Shown: positions 1 to 6,419 of the stretch, piece after piece | Layout: the number at the start of each line of letters is the position of its first letter | Position numbering within the stretch: position 1 is the stretch's first letter | Source of the DNA: Lentimicrobium sp. | GTDB taxonomy: Bacteria > Bacteroidota > Bacteroidia > Flavobacteriales > Flavobacteriaceae | Reading direction: 5' to 3' | Assembly: GCA_022758945.1 (NCBI GenBank) | Contig: JAEMQE010000243.1 | Span: 1-6,419, forward strand | Length of the DNA: 6,419 bases | Position numbers and translations under genes: made by a program | The notes under the pieces: generated by a model | Told to the model about the DNA's origin: nothing | The model's input: the letters and a program-made list of their open reading frames with translations, nothing else | The model's database searches: none

Positions 1-53
1 ACAACTATTAAAGAACAACCTACTATCCTTAATTTATTATATATATTTTTCAT
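1..53 (-). CDS. SusD/RagB-type outer-membrane lipoprotein, N-terminal fragment
   Basis: The ATG is the reverse complement of positions 51-53, and the frame stays open to the window edge, reading MKNIYNKLRIVGCSLIVV (the last codon is incomplete but GTN always gives Val). A basic start followed by a hydrophobic stretch is what a lipoprotein signal peptide looks like. The lipobox cysteine would be expected just past the edge, unless Cys13 serves, which its surroundings make unlikely. The gene starts 17 bases after the SusC stop codon on the same strand, behind an A-rich stretch with no Shine-Dalgarno sequence. By family knowledge, the gene directly after susC almost always encodes SusD/RagB, the surface lipoprotein that lids the SusC barrel and captures the substrate. 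The SusD identity therefore rests on position and signal-peptide character; no SusD domain sequence is visible. Another small lipoprotein is the main alternative. Confidence 0.72.
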   Translation of the reverse strand, partial: MKNIYNKLRIVGCSLIV

Positions 54-70
54 AGCGTTTTTTTATATGA

Positions 71-3010
71 TTAAAAAGAAAGGTTTAAACCAAAAATAAT
101 TTCTCTAGTTTGTGGATAGGTTCCGTAATCTATACCAGGCGCAATGTTTTTCAAAGAGTCATCACCGCTTCTTCCATAAACACTAACTTCTGGATCTAAT
201 CCTGAATATTTTGTCCAAGTAATTAGATTTTCGGCAGTTAAATAAAAACGTGCTTTACTCATACTTAATTTACTTATCAAGTCACTTGGAAGATTGTACC
301 CTAAAGTTAATGATTTTAATCTAACATAAGAACCGTCTTCTACATATCTAGAAGAAACTAAAACATTGTTAGTCCCTTCAAAATCTGCTCTTGGTATATT
401 AGTTATTTGACCTGGTGTGGTCCAACGATTTAATACAGTAGTCAATTGATTGTTTGCATTATACATTCCTTCTGTATCTATTCTAGTAGCATTAAAAATA
501 TCATTTCCTTGAGTCCCTTGGAAGAAAATATTGAATGACCAGTTTTTATATTTAAAATCGTTAGCTAATCCCCAAGAAAAATCAGGATTTGCATTACCAA
601 TAATAGTCTTATCTCCATCACTTAAACCGCCGCTTCCGTCAATATCTTTATATTTGATATTTCCTGTTGCAGGATCAACTCCTTCAGAAACATATCCATA
701 AAAAGTTCCCAATGGCTGTCCTTCTTGTGCGATGGCAACTAAACCTCTCCCATCATTATTAAGTTCACCCAATTGAATGCTTCCGCCTGGAAGGCTCGTG
801 ATTTTACTTTTATTAAATGAAATATTAAAATCCGTATTCCATTTTAATTCGTTTACCATATTTTTTGAACTTACAGTAAATTCAAAACCCTTATTTTCCA
901 TAGCTCCAACATTTAACAATGCTGTAGAAAATCCAGAACTAGCAGGTATTACTTTATTGAGTAACATATCACTGGTTTTCTTGATATAATAATCACTTAT
1001 GATAGTTAATCGATTTTTCAATAATGAAATATCAATACCAATATTGGTTTGTTGCGTAGTTTCCCATTTAAGATTGGTACTTTCGAGTGTTGTAGGATTT
1101 GAACCTGGTACAACCACACCACCCACTACATAAGGAGCATTGGGACTTACCAAACCATAGTGAGAATAAGGTCCAACCTGACCATTTCCTACTTCACCCC
1201 AACCTACTCTTAATTTTAAATCATTTACTACTTCTACATTTTTAAAGAATTCCTCATTCGAAATTCTCCAACCTCCTGAAAACGAAGGAAAATAACCCCA
1301 TCTGTTATCTATTCCAAATCCTGAATAAGCATCGGCACGGAAATTTGCAGTCAATAAATACCGATCATCATAGCTATAATTTAATCTTCCTATTATAGCT
1401 TCATTAGTGCCTTTAGCTTCATCATAACCCGCTGTTTTTATTGATCCTGCATTTACAGTTTGTACTGCCGCTGAACCAAATCCACGAGCATCAATACTAG
1501 CAGAAGAATTATCCTTTTCCGATGCAATATATCCTACTAAAGCATTAAAATTGTGCTTGTCGAATGATTTTGCAAAAGAAAGGGTATTTTCAAAATTCCA
1601 CAAAGTACTTTGACTATTATTCAAAGATGCCATACCACTAAATCCTCTACCTTCTCTACTTGTATATGGATCAACCCACGATTTATAAGTGCTATTCAAT
1701 TGTTCAAACCCAAACATAGATTTGAATTTCAGGTATTTCAAAAAGGAAACTTCGCCATAAACATTACCATTAAATTTATAATTTTGATAAGAGTGCTCAT
1801 TTTTCAAAATCAAAGCAACAGGACTTTCTAGATCTGGAATAAATGGATTTATCGAAAATGTTCCATCTGCTTCGTAAACATCAGTTACAGGAGCACCTGT
1901 TATTGAATTTAAAATTACTCCAAACTTTCCAGCTTCATTGACATCAACATCTTTCCATTTGCTGTAACCAATACTTGAACCCACTTTTATGGATTTGCTT
2001 ACTTTATGATCAAGATTCAACTTAAAGGTATATCTTTCTACTTTATTGGTCATCACAACTCCTTCTTGATTAAGATAAGTTCCTGAAAGATAATAATTCG
2101 TTTTTTCATCGCCTCCTGAAACTCCTAGTGCATAATTCGTAGAAAGTGCCGTTCTTAACACTCTGTCTTGCCAGTTGTTATTATATGGATATTTATCCCA
2201 GTCAGTTGTTTGACCCATTTCGGTCATTAAAGCTCTATATTGAGTTGCATCTAATACATCTAATTTCTTTGACACTGTTGAAGAGGAGGTATAAGCATCT
2301 AATGTTACCTTAGTTTTTTGATTACCACCTCTTTTTGTAGTAATCAAAATTACTCCATTAGAACCGTTGGCTCCATAAATTGCTGCCGAAGAAGCGTCTT
2401 TAAGCACTGTCATCGTTTCAATATCCGATGGACTGATTTCATTTATTGAAGTAGTTGGAATACCATCAAGAATGTACAAAGGTTCAGCACCAGCTGTAAT
2501 TGTTGATGTTCCTCTAACTCTAACAGTATAGCCAGCTTGTGGCTGACCTGATGGTTTTGTTATTTGAACTCCGGCAACTTTACCTTCAAGGGCATTTCCT
2601 ATTCCGGTATTTGCTCTTGCATCAAATTCTTTTGCCCCTACAACCGCAATCGCACCAGTTACATCCTTTTTCTTGGAAGAACCAAAACCTACAACAACAA
2701 CTTCTTTCAAATCAACATTGTCTGCAACAAGAGTTACGTTGATTGATGTTTGACCGTTTACAGTTATTTTTTGGGTAGAGTACCCAAGATAACTAATACT
2801 TAATACAGCATCTTTTGACAAATTGTTCAATGTGAACTTACCATCTAAATCAGTAGTTGTTCCAATTTTTGAATTTTGAACAGCTACATTAACGCCTGGT
2901 AAAGGCCCGGCAGAATCTGATACCTTTCCAGTAACGGATTGAGCTTGCATTATTCCGCACATTAACAGAAATGCAGAAATGAACAAGGGTTTTTTGAAAA
3001 ATTTCTTCAT
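71..3010 (-). CDS. SusC/RagA family TonB-linked outer-membrane transporter
   Basis: Complete 979-residue protein, close to the usual family length of about 1000. It would import an oligomeric nutrient across the outer membrane using TonB-ExbBD energy, with a SusD-type lid. Residues 1-24 are a Sec signal peptide (MKKFFKKPLF start, cleavage near QAQ-S). Residues about 25-98 form the carboxypeptidase-regulatory-like beta-sandwich domain, including GTTTDLDGKF (50-59) and SYLGYSTQ (73-80). Residues 102-110 (KEVVVVGFG) are the TonB box-like segment. The plug spans about 115-228 and carries the family motifs PLYILDGIP (177-185) and DASSAAIYGANGSNGVI (205-221). The remainder is the beta-barrel, with the conserved late motifs DGSYVRLKSLTLGYNLP (892-908) and FYLTAENLITWTKYSGLDPE (922-941), ending in Phe as outer-membrane barrels do. 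The start is supported by the signal peptide and an upstream -7 element. The gene heads an operon with the probable susD. Substrate cannot be read from the sequence, since no glycosidase, peptidase, HTCS or ECF/anti-sigma gene lies in the window. Confidence 0.96.
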   Translation of the reverse strand: MKKFFKKPLFISAFLLMCGIMQAQSVTGKVSDSAGPLPGVNVAVQNSKIGTTTDLDGKFTLNNLSKDAVLSISYLGYSTQKITVNGQTSINVTLVADNVDLKEVVVVGFGSSKKKDVTGAIAVVGAKEFDARANTGIGNALEGKVAGVQITKPSGQPQAGYTVRVRGTSTITAGAEPLYILDGIPTTSINEISPSDIETMTVLKDASSAAIYGANGSNGVILITTKRGGNQKTKVTLDAYTSSSTVSKKLDVLDATQYRALMTEMGQTTDWDKYPYNNNWQDRVLRTALSTNYALGVSGGDEKTNYYLSGTYLNQEGVVMTNKVERYTFKLNLDHKVSKSIKVGSSIGYSKWKDVDVNEAGKFGVILNSITGAPVTDVYEADGTFSINPFIPDLESPVALILKNEHSYQNYKFNGNVYGEVSFLKYLKFKSMFGFEQLNSTYKSWVDPYTSREGRGFSGMASLNNSQSTLWNFENTLSFAKSFDKHNFNALVGYIASEKDNSSASIDARGFGSAAVQTVNAGSIKTAGYDEAKGTNEAIIGRLNYSYDDRYLLTANFRADAYSGFGIDNRWGYFPSFSGGWRISNEEFFKNVEVVNDLKLRVGWGEVGNGQVGPYSHYGLVSPNAPYVVGGVVVPGSNPTTLESTNLKWETTQQTNIGIDISLLKNRLTIISDYYIKKTSDMLLNKVIPASSGFSTALLNVGAMENKGFEFTVSSKNMVNELKWNTDFNISFNKSKITSLPGGSIQLGELNNDGRGLVAIAQEGQPLGTFYGYVSEGVDPATGNIKYKDIDGSGGLSDGDKTIIGNANPDFSWGLANDFKYKNWSFNIFFQGTQGNDIFNATRIDTEGMYNANNQLTTVLNRWTTPGQITNIPRADFEGTNNVLVSSRYVEDGSYVRLKSLTLGYNLPSDLISKLSMSKARFYLTAENLITWTKYSGLDPEVSVYGRSGDDSLKNIAPGIDYGTYPQTREIIFGLNLSF

Positions 3011-3092
3011 AATTAATTTTGTTTAATAAAATTTTTGAGTTTTTGGTAGTTAAAGAATAGTATTTTGTGTTTGGACTATTAATATACTTCTC

Positions 3093-3100
3093 CAAAGCTA
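3093..3100 (-). promoter_or_regulatory. Bacteroidota -7 promoter element for the susC-susD operon
   Basis: On the minus strand this reads TAGCTTTG, an exact match to the TAnnTTTG element recognised by the Bacteroidota primary sigma factor. No clear TTG/TTTG -33 element lies 17-23 bases upstream, where the sequence is only A/T runs. This may mean a weak or activated promoter. Transcription would start near 3085-3088, giving a leader of about 75 bases before the SusC ATG. Confidence 0.6.
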
Positions 3101-3352
3101 ACTAATAGATGTTTTATAAAAATATATTTTTACGTATTATAATCCTCAATTTACGCAATTAATAAAAAGCTAAAATCAAAAAGATGAAATTACAATAATT
3201 GAAAACTAGAATGCAAAAAAAGGGAATCAACTAAATTTAAAGAAAGCCATTGCAACTCTATTTTTCCTGTTGATATAAAAATTTATGCAAACAAATAAGT
3301 CAAGAAAATCATTCAAAACGTGGTTTTTTACATTTTTAAACTTGAATACCAT

Positions 3353-3360
3353 TACATTTG
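3353..3360 (+). promoter_or_regulatory. Bacteroidota -7 promoter element for the AsmA-family gene
   Basis: TACATTTG is an exact TAnnTTTG match 31 bases before the ATG at 3392. The expected -33 region (about 3325-3333) is T-rich but has no TTG. Transcription would begin near 3366, after the GTG codon at 3320. That makes the longer reading frame untranslatable from this promoter and supports the ATG at 3392. Confidence 0.6.
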
Positions 3361-3391
3361 CAAATCAAACAATTACATCAAGATATTAAAT

Positions 3392-6151
3392 ATGGGCAAT
3401 ATCAAGCTGAAATCAATTTTCTTAAAAACAGTAAAATACTTAGGAATAGGACTAGTCGTAATTCTCTCCCTGATGTTCATAACTCCACTTGTTTTCTCGG
3501 ATAAAATTAAAGAAGAAATCAAAAAAACGGCCAACGAAAAATTGGCTGGAGAAATGAATTATTCGGATGTGAATGTTTCTTTTTTCAAACATTTCCCGTC
3601 TTTAACTTTAACATTGAATGATTTTAAACTCAACGGTTCGGCTCCATTTCAAAACGAACGATTAATCAATGCCAAAGAAGTGTCTTTTGGAATCAACGTT
3701 CCTAGCTTAATATTTGGAAAATCAATCAATATTGATAAAATATACCTATCTAATTCGTCAATAAATATCAAAGTCAACCAGGAAGGATTGGCAAATTACA
3801 ACGTGTATATTACCAATAAAGATGTTAAAAAAACAGACGAAGAATCGGCAGCCATCAAACTGGAACATATCGAAATCATTAACAGTCAAATGACTTATAA
3901 CGATCTATCTACTCAAGTTCATTTTGATGCTTTTGGCTTCAATTATCTTGGAAAAGGAGATTTAGCAAAAGACGTATTTGATTTATATTCCAAAGCAAAA
4001 ATTGACAAGCTGAACGTAATTTATGATAATGAACCCTACTTGATGAACAAAAAAGTAGATGCTGATTTGATTACAAAAATCAACGTAAACTCGCTTTCTT
4101 TTGTTTTCCAACAAAATGACCTTAAAATCAATCAACTTCCTGTTGATTTCAAAGGAAAGTTCGACTTCTTGAAAGATGGTTACAATATGGATTTCGTTGT
4201 CAAATCTAACAACAGTAATCTCCAAGATTTATTCACTGCTTTTCCTCCAAAATACATTACCTGGCTAAACAAAACAGAAATCAAAGGCAAAACGGATTTA
4301 CTCCTAACACTAAAAGGAAAATATATTGCTACAAAAAATATAGCGCCAAACTTGAATTTAGATTTAAAAATAAGAGATGGATTTGTGAATTATGACAAAA
4401 GTGCGTTCCCAGTTTCGAACCTGAATTTAGATTTTTCCACAAGTTTGCCTTCCCTAAATCCAGAACTTTTAATTGTTAATACGAAGAGTATTGCTCTAAA
4501 TATAAATCAAGATTATTTAAAAGCAAAACTATTTATTAAGGGAATGATTACTCCTGAAATTGATGCGGTTTTCAATTCTAAAATTGACTTAGAAAAATTG
4601 AACAAAGCCCTAGGAATTCCAGATTTGGAACTCAAAGGAATGCTCGTTGGCGAAGGAAAAGCCAAAGGAAAATACGATCCGCAACATAAAATTTTGCCCA
4701 TTGCCAATGCCAATATCAATCTTAAAAGCGGCTATATTAAAACAAAATATTATCCAAATCCGATTACCAATATCAATATCCTGACGACAATTGAAAACAA
4801 AAAAGGAACCTTCAGCGATTTGAAAGTTAGTTTAAAACCTGCTGAATTCACATTTGAAGGAAAACCAGTTTTTGTGGAAGCCCAATTGGATAATTTTGAC
4901 GATCTCACTTATGATATTAAGGCAAAAGGAACACTTGACATCAGTAAAATATATCAAGTTTTCCCCCAAAAAGGATTGGATGTAGATGGTTTCATCAAAG
5001 CTGATTTGGCTTTAAAAGGCAAACAAAGCGATGCCGAAAAAGGAAACTACAGCAAATTGCACAACAAAGGAACTTTAGAACTTAAGAACATTTTAATAGC
5101 AACTGAATATCTTCCAAAAAAATTCTTGATTAAAGAAGGTGTTTTTACAATCAATCAGGACAAAATGTCTTTCAATAACTTTCTGGCCGCTTACGGTCAA
5201 TCCGATTTTAAAATGAATGGTTATTTGCAAAATGTATTCAACTTCGTCGCCTCAGACAAAGGCGTTTTGCGAGGTTCATTTACGCTAAATTCCAAATACA
5301 TCAATGCCGATGAATTTATGTCCAGTACTGAAGTTGTTTCAACAAACACAACAACTGCATCAAGTCCGGAAGTAAAACCGACCACTACTTCAGCAACAGG
5401 AGTCATTATAATTCCGTCCAATTTAGATTTGAAATTCCAAGCCAATGTGCAAAAAATAAACTTCAATGAACTCACGCTCAAAGACGCAAAAGGTGCTATG
5501 AACATAAAAAAAGGAGTATTGACAATGAAAAATACGGGTTTCAATTTGATAGGTTGTGCCGTCAATATGAATGCAACTTACGGAGGATTAACTCCTAAAA
5601 AAGCACTATTCGAATACGATATAAAAGCCAGTGATTTTGACATCAAAAGAGCGTACAACGAAATAGCAATCTTCAGAGAAATGGCTAGTGCTGCCGAAAA
5701 AGCCCAAGGGACCATTTCATTAGAATACAAACTCAAAGGCCGATTAAACAGTAATATGGAACCCGTTTATCCTTCATTAGTGGGTAACGGTATCGTTTCT
5801 GTCAAAGACATCAAATTGCACGGAATGAAAATGTTTAGTGCGGTGGCCAAGAAAACCAGTAAAGACGAAATTAAAAACCCGGAATTATCCAAAGTAGAAA
5901 TCAAAAGTTCCATAAAGAATAACATCATTACCTTGGAACGATTTAAGTTTAAATTTGCAGGATTCAGACCAAGAATTGAAGGAACCACAAGCTTGGATGG
6001 AAGATTAAACATAAAAATGAGACTGGGATTGCCTCCTTTGGGAATTTTCGGAATACCAATGACCATTACAGGAAACAAGGATAATCCTAAAGTTAAAATT
6101 GGTCGAAAGTCGGACGATTTGCAAGAAACCGAAGATAAAGAAACTGAATAA
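3392..6151 (+). CDS. AsmA-family protein (inner-membrane anchored, periplasmic lipid-transfer-like)
   Basis: A 919-residue protein starting at the ATG at 3392. The open frame extends back to a GTG at 3320, but those 24 extra residues (YHYICKSNNYIKILN and similar) would put a nonsensical segment before the membrane anchor and overlap the promoter. Residues 1-15 are basic and 16-35 (YLGIGLVVILSLMFITPLVF) form one transmembrane helix, so the rest should lie in the periplasm. Residues about 36-130 match the AsmA N-terminal pattern (conserved HFPSLTLTLNDFKLNG stretch). Residues 327-758 contain at least four degenerate beta-rich repeats. A Ser/Thr/Pro-rich linker occupies about 644-669. Residues about 798-905 form the AsmA-like C-terminal domain (GNGIVSVKDIKLHGMKMF, then LPPLGIFGIPMTITGNKDNP), followed by a short acidic tail. 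Known relatives (TamB, YhdP, YdbH, AsmA) are linked to phospholipid transport between the membranes; a similar role here is inference. It is transcribed alone or with the following gene. Confidence 0.9.
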   Translation: MGNIKLKSIFLKTVKYLGIGLVVILSLMFITPLVFSDKIKEEIKKTANEKLAGEMNYSDVNVSFFKHFPSLTLTLNDFKLNGSAPFQNERLINAKEVSFGINVPSLIFGKSINIDKIYLSNSSINIKVNQEGLANYNVYITNKDVKKTDEESAAIKLEHIEIINSQMTYNDLSTQVHFDAFGFNYLGKGDLAKDVFDLYSKAKIDKLNVIYDNEPYLMNKKVDADLITKINVNSLSFVFQQNDLKINQLPVDFKGKFDFLKDGYNMDFVVKSNNSNLQDLFTAFPPKYITWLNKTEIKGKTDLLLTLKGKYIATKNIAPNLNLDLKIRDGFVNYDKSAFPVSNLNLDFSTSLPSLNPELLIVNTKSIALNINQDYLKAKLFIKGMITPEIDAVFNSKIDLEKLNKALGIPDLELKGMLVGEGKAKGKYDPQHKILPIANANINLKSGYIKTKYYPNPITNINILTTIENKKGTFSDLKVSLKPAEFTFEGKPVFVEAQLDNFDDLTYDIKAKGTLDISKIYQVFPQKGLDVDGFIKADLALKGKQSDAEKGNYSKLHNKGTLELKNILIATEYLPKKFLIKEGVFTINQDKMSFNNFLAAYGQSDFKMNGYLQNVFNFVASDKGVLRGSFTLNSKYINADEFMSSTEVVSTNTTTASSPEVKPTTTSATGVIIIPSNLDLKFQANVQKINFNELTLKDAKGAMNIKKGVLTMKNTGFNLIGCAVNMNATYGGLTPKKALFEYDIKASDFDIKRAYNEIAIFREMASAAEKAQGTISLEYKLKGRLNSNMEPVYPSLVGNGIVSVKDIKLHGMKMFSAVAKKTSKDEIKNPELSKVEIKSSIKNNIITLERFKFKFAGFRPRIEGTTSLDGRLNIKMRLGLPPLGIFGIPMTITGNKDNPKVKIGRKSDDLQETEDKETE
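5321..5398 (+). other. Ser/Thr-rich low-complexity linker inside the AsmA-family protein
   Basis: Residues about 644-669 are dominated by Ser, Thr, Val and Pro (STNTTTASSPEVKPTTTSAT). They interrupt the otherwise beta-strand-patterned protein between its third and fourth repeat units. It looks like a flexible, solvent-exposed connector separating the N-terminal two-thirds from the C-terminal AsmA-like part. The frame is intact through it. Confidence 0.7.
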
Positions 6152-6262
6152 AAATGAAGACAATCTAGTAATAATCTTTAGTATTATAAATTGAAATCCA
6201 TTTTAGTAATTACGTTGTTTATATAGGAAAAAGTGTATTTTTACAATCTCTGTTTTATAAAA
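6152..6262. other. Spacer between the AsmA-family gene and the secreted-protein gene
   Basis: This 111-base AT-rich spacer has no recognisable gene. The only inverted repeat seen just after the AsmA stop (TAATA/TATTA around 6170-6186) is too weak to call a terminator. The right half carries the candidate promoter for the next gene. Confidence 0.5.
6215..6243 (+). promoter_or_regulatory. Candidate promoter for the secreted-protein gene
   Basis: TTG at 6215-6217 and TATTTTTA at 6236-6243 fit the Bacteroidota -33/-7 pattern (TTG and TAnnTTTG) with an 18-base gap and one mismatch at the last -7 base. Transcription would start near 6249, leaving a leader of only about 14 bases before the ATG at 6263. 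The A-rich TAAAA directly before that ATG resembles flavobacterial translation-start contexts. Confidence 0.4.
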
Positions 6263-6419
6263 ATGAAGAAAAACAACATACTGCTGTATATTTTACTTTT
6301 TTTTTACAAGTTTTGTCTTCTCGCAACAAGAAGCGAGTAATTGGTATTTTGGAGAAAATGCAGGTATCAAGTTTCATCCTGATGGTTCAGTAACGACACT
6401 TTTAGATGGACAACTCAAT
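6263..6419 (+). CDS. Secreted protein N-terminus, probable T9SS type B sorting-domain family, frame broken at a T run
   Basis: The ATG at 6263 begins MKKNNILLYILLFF, a typical signal-peptide start, but that frame ends at a TAA at 6338-6340 after 25 residues. From the T run at 6297-6305 onward a different frame reads TSFVFSQQEASNWYFGENAG and then IKFHPDGSVTTLLDGQLN, open to the edge. That frame has no start codon of its own: a TGA at 6264-6266 closes it upstream. Removing one T (eight instead of nine) joins both halves into a perfect signal peptide with cleavage before QQEASN. The NWYFGENAGI...DGQLN segment matches, from memory, the mature N-terminus of long flavobacterial proteins that end in a type B type IX secretion (gliding-motility-associated) sorting domain. 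Such a C-terminal domain lies outside the window. Cause of the shift (sequencing error, phase variation, slippage or decay) is undecided. Confidence 0.65.
6297..6305 (+). repeat. Homopolymer of nine T within a signal-peptide coding region
   Basis: Nine consecutive T follow the codons ending TTA-C. It is the point where the upstream start-codon frame and the downstream protein frame fall out of register by one base. Runs of this length are prone to replication slippage, transcriptional slippage and base-calling error. Confidence 0.85.

Larger units (their letters stand above)
3011..3391. other. Divergent intergenic region between the SusC and AsmA-family genes
   Basis: About 380 bases of very AT-rich DNA separate two outward-facing genes. 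It contains an exact Bacteroidota -7 element on each strand (3093-3100 minus, 3353-3360 plus). The two promoters are about 250 bases apart and do not overlap. The SusC transcript would have a leader of roughly 75 bases; the AsmA transcript about 25. The middle part (about 3105-3320) shows no convincing gene, RNA hairpin or long repeat by eye. A regulator-binding site could sit there but none is recognisable. Confidence 0.7.

Noticed and set aside
54..70. Terminator or separate promoter between SusC and the downstream start
   Set aside because: Only 17 bases separate the genes and they hold just an A-rich ribosome-entry stretch, so read-through is expected.
2539..2746. Two overlapping plus-strand frames opposite the SusC N-terminal region, plus others at 777-989 and 1610-1831
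   Set aside because: They are antisense to conserved SusC domains and have biased, low-complexity translations (for example the Leu/Gln-rich frame at 2539-2742).
3056..3080. Six-base inverted repeat in the SusC leader as an RNA regulatory element
   Set aside because: Mostly A/T pairs with a 13-base loop would be very weak, so it is mentioned only within the leader finding and not called as a feature.
2889..3095. Minus-strand 68-codon frame overlapping the SusC start
   Set aside because: It lies in another frame over the SusC leader and signal-peptide region and has no coding character. SusC itself explains the locus.
3285..3389. A 34-codon plus-strand open frame (MQTNKSRKSFKTWFF...) ending 2 bases before the AsmA ATG
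   Set aside because: It overlaps the inferred AsmA promoter and start site, has no recognisable family, and has composition typical of chance translation of AT-rich DNA. A leader peptide is possible but unsupported.
5221..5565. Minus-strand 114-codon frame opposite the AsmA-family gene, with similar ones at 3983-4225, 4513-4719 and 5767-6078
   Set aside because: These are antisense shadows of a clearly conserved gene, and their translations show no recognisable domain.
6167..6187. Possible terminator hairpin after the AsmA-family gene
   Set aside because: The stem is only about five A/T pairs plus a G-T wobble, with an eight-base loop and no following T run, so it is indistinguishable from AT-rich background.

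Overview
The window looks like chromosomal DNA from a flavobacterium (Bacteroidota, Flavobacterium or a close relative). It is strongly AT-rich. It encodes a SusC/RagA-type TonB-dependent transporter followed by the start of its SusD-type partner. Start codons lack Shine-Dalgarno sequences and sit behind A-rich stretches. Two upstream regions carry exact matches to the Bacteroidota -7 promoter element TAnnTTTG. The species cannot be fixed from the sequence alone.

Layout. Positions 1-53 (minus) hold the first 17 complete codons of a gene that continues off the left edge, most likely susD/ragB. Positions 71-3010 (minus) hold a complete 979-residue SusC/RagA outer-membrane transporter, 17 bases upstream of that start and surely co-transcribed with it. 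Positions 3011-3391 are a divergent intergenic region with a promoter element for each side. Positions 3392-6151 (plus) hold a complete 919-residue AsmA-family protein with one N-terminal membrane anchor and a long periplasmic repeat region. Positions 6152-6262 are a short spacer with a possible promoter. From 6263 to the right edge is the N-terminus of a secreted protein resembling the large flavobacterial proteins that carry type B type IX secretion sorting domains. Its frame is broken at a run of nine T in the signal peptide.

How the genes relate. The SusC/SusD pair forms an outer-membrane uptake machine for an oligomeric nutrient (glycan, peptide or similar). No enzyme or regulator in the window reveals the substrate. 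The AsmA-like protein is transcribed away from it and belongs to a family linked to lipid movement between inner and outer membranes, so the two units share an envelope theme but probably no pathway. The third gene is a separate secreted-protein unit.

I see no CRISPR array, insertion sequence, tRNA, rRNA or convincing intrinsic terminator. The most notable items are the poly-T frame break at 6297-6305, the start-site correction of the AsmA gene, and degenerate repeats inside the AsmA protein. Nothing points to an undescribed defence or mobile system.
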